Positions 53,394-57,928 of a DNA stretch of 57,928 nt are shown here, piece after piece. The notes below the pieces were generated by a model, which was given only the letters and a program-made list of their open reading frames with translations, was not told the DNA's origin and searched no databases. The position numbers and the translations under genes were made by a program. The DNA comes from Planctomycetales bacterium (lineage in GTDB: Bacteria > Planctomycetota > Planctomycetia > Pirellulales > Pirellulaceae): positions 1-57,928 of the forward strand of contig JAGQPF010000169.1 of the NCBI GenBank assembly GCA_020426845.1, in the 5' to 3' direction. How positions within the stretch are numbered: position 1 is the stretch's first letter; each line of letters begins with the position of its first letter.

Positions 53394-55190
53394 ATGCTTG
53401 GCCCGGTCTTTTATCGCGAGGCGGCGACGTCCCCTCGCCGCCCTCCGCTCTATATCTACCGCACTGTCTACGTCGTCGCATTGATCGTTCTGATGTGCAC
53501 GGCGTGGCTGATTCTGACCGGCACTCAAATCATTCGAGACGTCGGTGACATGGCCCGCTTCGGCGCCGTGTTGTTCCAAATCCTGGCGCCGCTGCAGCTT
53601 GCGCTGATAATTTTTCTCAGTGCGCTGGTGGCGGCCAGCAATGTTTCGCAGGAGAAGGATCGCCGCACGCTCATCTTGCTGCTGATGACCCGGCTGTCCA
53701 ATTCCGAGTTGGTGGTCGGCAAGCTGATGGCGAGCTTGTTGAATGTGTTGGTGATGTTGGTGGCGGGGTTGCCGGTGTTTCTCGCCGTGACGCTGTTCGG
53801 CGGCGTGTCGTACGGCCAAGTGGCTCGAGTGTTCTTGGCGACGCTGGCCACAGCGCTCGCGTCGGGCAGCTTGGGCTGTTTGTTGGCGTTTTGGCGTGAG
53901 AAGACCTTTCAAACCTTGGCGCTCACGGCGCTGACCTTGTTGTGCTGGCTGGCGGTCGGCGAGGCGGTGCGAGTTGCCGCCGCGGAGGACGCGACGATTG
54001 CGGGAGTGTCGCCGGTGGTGCTGGCCGCCATGATCAGTCCCTACCGAGGCTTGGAGAATGCGCTATCCCCCGTCGCCAGCATGCCCGGCTTCTACGGCTA
54101 TCTGCTGTTCGCTTTTGGAGTGGCAGCCGTGCTGAACACCGTGGCCGTGTTGCGCGTGCGAATCTGGAATCCATCGCGAGAGGTGCGGCCGGGCCAGCAT
54201 CAGGATGAAGCCGCGGCCGAGCAGGCCGCGCGTCAGGCATTCGATGAAATCAGCGCGATGCAGCAGGGCCATATTGACTCGCACGTCGACACGTCGCACA
54301 GCAAGTCGCGAACCGTGTGGGACAATCCGATCTTGTGGCGCGAAGTCTGCACTTGGGCCTATGGCCGCAAGGTGTTGGTGATTCGAGCAGTCTACCTGTT
54401 GTTGTTCGCGGCCACGGCCTACGCGCTCCATCAGGGATTGGCGCCGGTGGCCGCGGAAGGGCTGGCGAGCCGGCTTGCCAGCTCCGGGTTGGTCGCACCG
54501 TTTTGCGTGTTGAGTCTCGTGATCATCAACGCGCTGGCGGTCACCTCTGTCACCAACGAGCGAGACGGTCAGGCGTTGGACTTGCTGCTGGCGACAGATC
54601 TCAGTCCCAAGGAGTTTGTTTACGGCAAGATGTTCGGCGTGCTCTGGGTCACCAAGGAGATGGTGCTGCTGCCGCTGGCGCTGTTCGGCTACCTGTTTTG
54701 GCGCGGCGACCTTGGCGCCGAGCCATTGGTGTTTCTGGCGATTGGCCTGTTAGTGCTGGACGTCTTCGTTGCCATGCTGGGAATTCATTGCGGCATGGGC
54801 TACGCGAATTCTCGCAACGCGATCGGTGTCAGCCTCGGCACGGTCTTCTTCCTGTTTCTCGGCGTCGTCACTTGCATGTTGATGATGATCTCGTTCAGCG
54901 GCTCGTTTAAATCGCAACTGGCGCCGTTTTTGGCCTTCATCCTGGGCGGCTGGGCCGGGCTGTTCGTTTCGTTGGGAGTGAGGAATCAGTCGTCGGCCAT
55001 CGGCTGGGCCTCGCTGTTGTTGCCGTTCGCAACGTTCCAGGCAATCACCAGCTTTTTGTTGGGCGAGTCGTTGTCGGTGTTCTTGATCATCGTTGGTGTC
55101 TACGGGTTCACGATCGCGGCGATGCTGATGCCTGCGATTGGGGAGTTCGACATCGCGATGGGCCGCACGCAGCAGGGCGGCGATGCGTGA
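53394..55190 (+). CDS. ABC-2-type permease, two fused halves
   Basis: 598 residues with two membrane blocks. The first (about 25-260) includes VVALIVLMCTAWLILTG, a cytoplasmic SNVSQEKDRRTLILLLMTRL loop usual in ABC-2 permeases, and five more helices. A polar linker (about 260-310) joins it to the second block, which repeats the signature as SVTNERDGQALDLLLATDLS and has helices to the C terminus. No ATPase gene is next to it in the window. No ribosome site is obvious at the ATG. The transported substrate is unknown. Confidence 0.87.
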   Translation: MLGPVFYREAATSPRRPPLYIYRTVYVVALIVLMCTAWLILTGTQIIRDVGDMARFGAVLFQILAPLQLALIIFLSALVAASNVSQEKDRRTLILLLMTRLSNSELVVGKLMASLLNVLVMLVAGLPVFLAVTLFGGVSYGQVARVFLATLATALASGSLGCLLAFWREKTFQTLALTALTLLCWLAVGEAVRVAAAEDATIAGVSPVVLAAMISPYRGLENALSPVASMPGFYGYLLFAFGVAAVLNTVAVLRVRIWNPSREVRPGQHQDEAAAEQAARQAFDEISAMQQGHIDSHVDTSHSKSRTVWDNPILWREVCTWAYGRKVLVIRAVYLLLFAATAYALHQGLAPVAAEGLASRLASSGLVAPFCVLSLVIINALAVTSVTNERDGQALDLLLATDLSPKEFVYGKMFGVLWVTKEMVLLPLALFGYLFWRGDLGAEPLVFLAIGLLVLDVFVAMLGIHCGMGYANSRNAIGVSLGTVFFLFLGVVTCMLMMISFSGSFKSQLAPFLAFILGGWAGLFVSLGVRNQSSAIGWASLLLPFATFQAITSFLLGESLSVFLIIVGVYGFTIAAMLMPAIGEFDIAMGRTQQGGDA

Positions 55191-55247
55191 CCGGGTGCCA
55201 GACAGACGGCCTTGCCTGTTAGCAACGGCCTCCTAGCCGACCAACGC

Positions 55248-56522
55248 ATGGACATGCTACAAGAATTGGCGCCTTGGCTGACGGCGATGGGCGTGCTGAT
55301 CGCGTTCTCGGGATTCTTTTCCGCCAGCGAGGCTGCGCTCTTTTCGCTGCGCTGGCAAGATCAACGCGAGATGCGCGAAAGCGGCACGCGCGGCGAGCGG
55401 TGGGCCGTCGCCCTGTTGTCGGATCCCGAGCGGCTGTTATCGGCCGTCCTGTTCTGGAACCTGTTGGTCAACATGCTCTACTTTTCGATGGTCTCGATCG
55501 TCGGCTTGAAGCTCGAGCAAAAACAGGGCGCGGTGGCGGCGACGGGGTTCTCCACCGCCGCCATGCTGTCGATCATCTTTTTGAGCGAGATGCTGCCCAA
55601 GAGCGTCGCCGTGCTCAAGCCGCGGCTGTTGGCCCGCTGGCAGGCGATGCCGCTGGCCGGCGTCGTCTGGATGATCGGCCCCATGATGCCGGTTTTGCGA
55701 ATGGTGAACCTGCTTTCGCGCCGGTTGGTATGGCCTCGCTTTCAACCCGAGCCGCAGTTGGAGGCCGATGACCTCGAGCGCGCCGTCGAGCGTTCGCACA
55801 TGGCCGACGAGGTGGCGCGGACCGAGCACGCGGCATTGCGCAACATCCTGTTGCTGTCGGACGTGCGAGTCGACGAGTGGATGCGGCCTCGGGCGCAGTT
55901 CCGCGCGTTTCGGCCGCCGGTCCGGCTGTCGGATCTCGAAGGAGAGAGAACTCCAAGCGGCTATTTGTTGGTCACCGAGCCCGACGGAGATGAGGACGAT
56001 ATCGCGGCTGCGGTTCCCCTGGCGGTGATGGCCGAGATCCCCAAAGGGGCGTTGGATCGCTACGCCGTGCCGGTGTCCTACGTGCCCTGGTGCGCGACGG
56101 TCGCCGATGCGCTGCAGCAAATGCAGGACCATCACTCCCCGGTTGTCGCCGTCGTCAACGAGTACGGCGAGACGATCGGCATCCTCACGCAGGAGGATGT
56201 GCTGGAGACGATGTTCACGTACAGCCCCAGCCGTAGCAAGCTGTTGCTGGATAAGAACCCGATCCATCCGCTCGGACCCGATCACTGGCTGGTGGCGGGC
56301 GTGACGAGTTTGCGGCGTTTGTCTCAGCTGCTGCGACTGGAGCTGCCGCCTTCCCGTAGCGTGACCGTCGCCGGCGCCCTGCAGGACCATCTGCAGCGAC
56401 TGGTCCGCGAAGGCGATGAGGGGCAGTGGGGGCCGTTCGAGTTTCGCGTTGCGGAGATCGCGCACCGCGGCCACCTCGTCGTCGAACTGCGACTGGCGTC
56501 GCCGGGGGAGGAGCAGCCGTGA
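55248..56522 (+). CDS. CNNM/CorC-family membrane protein (DUF21-CBS-CorC_HlyC)
   Basis: About 424 residues from ATG at 55248; a TTG at 55212 is an alternative. The DUF21 domain (about 10-170) has GFFSASEAALFSLRWQDQRE and IIFLSEMLPKSVAVLKPRLL, as in the CNNM/CorC magnesium-related proteins. A CBS pair follows (ILLLSDVRVDEWMRPRAQFR, VVAVVNEYGETIGILTQEDV). The C-terminal transporter-associated domain begins near DHWLVAGVTSLRRLSQLLRL. It sits in the inner membrane. Its stop overlaps the GTG of the next gene, a close relative. Confidence 0.9.
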   Translation: MDMLQELAPWLTAMGVLIAFSGFFSASEAALFSLRWQDQREMRESGTRGERWAVALLSDPERLLSAVLFWNLLVNMLYFSMVSIVGLKLEQKQGAVAATGFSTAAMLSIIFLSEMLPKSVAVLKPRLLARWQAMPLAGVVWMIGPMMPVLRMVNLLSRRLVWPRFQPEPQLEADDLERAVERSHMADEVARTEHAALRNILLLSDVRVDEWMRPRAQFRAFRPPVRLSDLEGERTPSGYLLVTEPDGDEDDIAAAVPLAVMAEIPKGALDRYAVPVSYVPWCATVADALQQMQDHHSPVVAVVNEYGETIGILTQEDVLETMFTYSPSRSKLLLDKNPIHPLGPDHWLVAGVTSLRRLSQLLRLELPPSRSVTVAGALQDHLQRLVREGDEGQWGPFEFRVAEIAHRGHLVVELRLASPGEEQP

Positions 56523-57475
56523 TCTGGTACGTCGTGCTGTTCTTTGTCGGCCTGTTCCTGAGCGCATTTTTTAGCGGCTCGGAGACCGGCTTTTATCGAG
56601 TGACACGGTTGCGTCTCTTGCTGGACGCGGGCGAGGGCAGCCGAGTCGCGCGCGGGCTGCTCAACCTTAGCAATCACCCGGCGCTGTTCGTGGCGACCAC
56701 GCTGGTCGGCAACAATGTGGCGAACTACCTCACCTCGTTGGCGATTGTGCTCTGCGCCCGCGAGGCAGCCACTGACAGCGCACAGTGGGCCGAGCTGCTC
56801 GCGCCGCTGGCGATGACCCCCGTGGTGTTCGTGTACGGCGAGCTATTGCCGAAGCATCTCTACTTCCATGCCCCCAATGTGCTGCTGCGGCGGGGCGGGC
56901 CGTTGTTGCTGCTGTTTACGTTGTTGTTCGCGCCAATCTCGGCCGTGTTGTGGCTGCTGGGGTGGCTCGTTGAGCTGCTGGTGGGCCAGAAGCCGCTGAA
57001 GCTGCAGTCTCAATTGGCTCGGCAAGAGCTTCGCGGTGTTTGGGAGGACGGCGTTGCCGCGGGCATTCTCCGACCCGCTCAGCAGCAGATCTCTCGTCGT
57101 TTGTTTGACATTGCCGCGCTGCCCGCTTCCCGGCGCGCCGTGCCGATCGCCTCGGCGCCATCGGTCAGCGAGGACACCTTGGTGCGCAACGCAATCAAGA
57201 CCGCTCAGCAGTTGGAGACGCCCACGCTGCTGGTCCGCGAAAAGAGCGAGCTCAAGGGATACGTTCGCCTCGTCGACTTGCGGCTCGGCGATCCCGACGC
57301 CGAGGTGAAACTGCACCTGCGGCCCATGCTCGCGCTGCCCTCCGGCTGCACACATCTGGCCGCCGTGATGAAGCTGCACGCGGAGGATCACGACGTCGCG
57401 AAACTCGTGGACGCCGAACGCAATCTCGGCGTCGTCTTCAATCGGGACCTCGTCGCCGAATTGTTGGAGGTGTGA
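56519..57475 (+). CDS. Second DUF21/CBS membrane protein lacking the CorC domain
   Basis: 318 residues from GTG at 56519, with GGAGGAG upstream and a 4-bp overlap with the preceding stop. The DUF21 domain has LFLSAFFSGSETGFYRVTRL, LVGNNVANYLTSLAIVLCA and VFVYGELLPKHLYFHAPNVL, with four helices. A reduced CBS-like part follows (SRRAVPIASAPSVSEDTLVR, ETPTLLVREKSELKGYVRLV). The CorC_HlyC end present in the partner is missing. The two proteins probably form a heteromeric complex. The last codons lie in the first unit of the 22-bp tandem repeat. Confidence 0.9.
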   Translation: MIWYVVLFFVGLFLSAFFSGSETGFYRVTRLRLLLDAGEGSRVARGLLNLSNHPALFVATTLVGNNVANYLTSLAIVLCAREAATDSAQWAELLAPLAMTPVVFVYGELLPKHLYFHAPNVLLRRGGPLLLLFTLLFAPISAVLWLLGWLVELLVGQKPLKLQSQLARQELRGVWEDGVAAGILRPAQQQISRRLFDIAALPASRRAVPIASAPSVSEDTLVRNAIKTAQQLETPTLLVREKSELKGYVRLVDLRLGDPDAEVKLHLRPMLALPSGCTHLAAVMKLHAEDHDVAKLVDAERNLGVVFNRDLVAELLEV

Positions 57476-57601
57476 CGTTGAATTGTTGGAAGTGTGACGT
57501 TGAATTGTTGGAAGTGTGACGTTGAATTGTTGGAAGTTTGACGTTGAAGTGTTGGAAGTGTGACGTTGAGTTTTTGGAAGTGTGACGTTGAAGTGTCAGC
57601 C
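57458..57601. repeat. 22-bp tandem repeat, six units and a partial one
   Basis: Units start at 57458, 57480, 57502, 57524, 57546 and 57568, with a partial one from 57590. Each has the form GAATTGTTGGAAGTGTGACG plus TT, with one to three changes. Unit 1 is the coding end of the DUF21/CBS gene (Glu-Leu-Leu-Glu-Val-stop), so the array arose by repeated copying of the gene end. Confidence 0.93.
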
Positions 57602-57641
57602 GTTCGACGCGGAAGGTCGATTCCGCGCGGTTATCCGGGGC

Positions 57642-57928
57642 CACGTTGAGGAAGGCCTTCAGCCTTCGGTGAATGGTGTCGAGGCGGCGCGCGCTTTGGC
57701 GCGTGCTTTGGCGCGTGAAAACGATTTCGTGCGGCACACCCGGGGAGGCGCTACGCTTTCCCCGGGCTACGTTGAGGAAGGCCTTCGGCCTTCGGTGAAT
57801 GGTGTCGAGGCGACGCGCGCAACAGCCCCGACAGGGGCGACAGTCGTTAGCCCTGGGCGCAAGCCCAGGGAGGTCAGGTCAGCGCAACAGCACAGGGCCC
57901 CGCGCGACGCGCGCAACAGCCCCGACTG
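57642..57928. repeat. Dispersed GC-rich intergenic repeats
   Basis: A unit of about 52 bp beginning ACGTTGAGGAAGGCCTTC and ending GGTGTCGAGGCG occurs near 57642 and again near 57769. GCGCGCAACAGCCCCGAC occurs near 57818 and at the window end. CCCTGGGCGCAAGCCCAGGG is a perfect palindromic arm pair near 57851. No gene is seen after 57475. Confidence 0.75.

Noticed and set aside
53145..53912. A 255-codon minus frame opposite the ABC permease start
   Set aside because: It is rich in His, Gln and Arg and antisense to membrane helices, with no ribosome site.
57458..57601. A CRISPR array at the right end
   Set aside because: The units are contiguous with no spacers, so this is a plain tandem repeat.
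57438..57737. A 99-codon minus frame with repeated Asn/Ser/His/Phe units
   Set aside because: The apparent repeat protein is only the 22-bp tandem array read backwards, with no start signal and no continuation.

Overview
The window looks like a chromosomal piece of a planctomycete, most likely Pirellulales-like. The signs are characteristic protein families rather than a marker gene: a DUF1501 protein beside a DUF1549/DUF1553 cytochrome-type protein, a tandem DUF1080 protein, a Ser/Thr kinase fused to a sulfatase-modifying-factor domain, an exported leucine-rich-repeat protein, many small exported proteins, and short GC-rich intergenic repeats. No rRNA, tRNA, CRISPR array or intact transposase was seen.

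Left part (1-10.9 kb). Almost everything reads on the minus strand. A compact arsenosugar-type operon runs from about 7.9 kb down to 0.3 kb: a GT2 glycosyltransferase, a GT-C-like membrane glycosyltransferase, ArsM-type methyltransferase, a csrA gene broken by a one-base frameshift, ArsS radical SAM enzyme, a TVP38/TMEM64 membrane protein and a disulfide oxidoreductase. Upstream are two small exported proteins that both end in QGSGSR and a DUF547 protein. Both edges carry gene debris: a phosphate-transporter fragment (97-315) and an HTH pseudogene with an internal stop (9984-10394). Together with a base composition that looks different by eye, this suggests a transferred island.

Middle part (11-23 kb). 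These are mostly independent genes: an exported lipoprotein with a sugar-polymer-binding look, the kinase/FGE fusion, ispH followed by a terminator, a two-CBS protein, an alpha/beta hydrolase, the DUF1080 protein, a prepilin-like protein and a sugar-nucleotide epimerase. Between them lie intergenic repeats.

Energised envelope cluster (23.4-33.9 kb, plus strand). A 1076-residue exported TPR protein is followed by ExbB/TolQ, ExbD/TolR and a 1671-residue protein. The last has an N-terminal membrane helix with the SxxxH signature of TonB and TolA, a linker of about 1200 disordered residues, and a C-terminal squalene-cyclase-like alpha/alpha barrel. The order resembles CpoB-TolQ-TolR-TolA, and I infer a Tol/Ton-like force-transducing system with an unusual end domain. 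This is the most interesting part of the window.

Right part (34-57.9 kb). It contains a TPR lipoprotein, several exported proteins of unknown function, a Cys-rich exported protein, an LRR protein, a Spy-like protein and two overlapping dynamin-like GTPases. An apparent ECF sigma/anti-sigma/coiled-coil/DUF1549/DUF1501 unit follows, then a double ABC-2 permease and two overlapping DUF21/CBS membrane proteins. The window ends in a 22-bp tandem repeat that starts inside the last gene, followed by dispersed repeats. Starts were chosen from visible Shine-Dalgarno sequences and signal peptides; many lie inside longer open frames.
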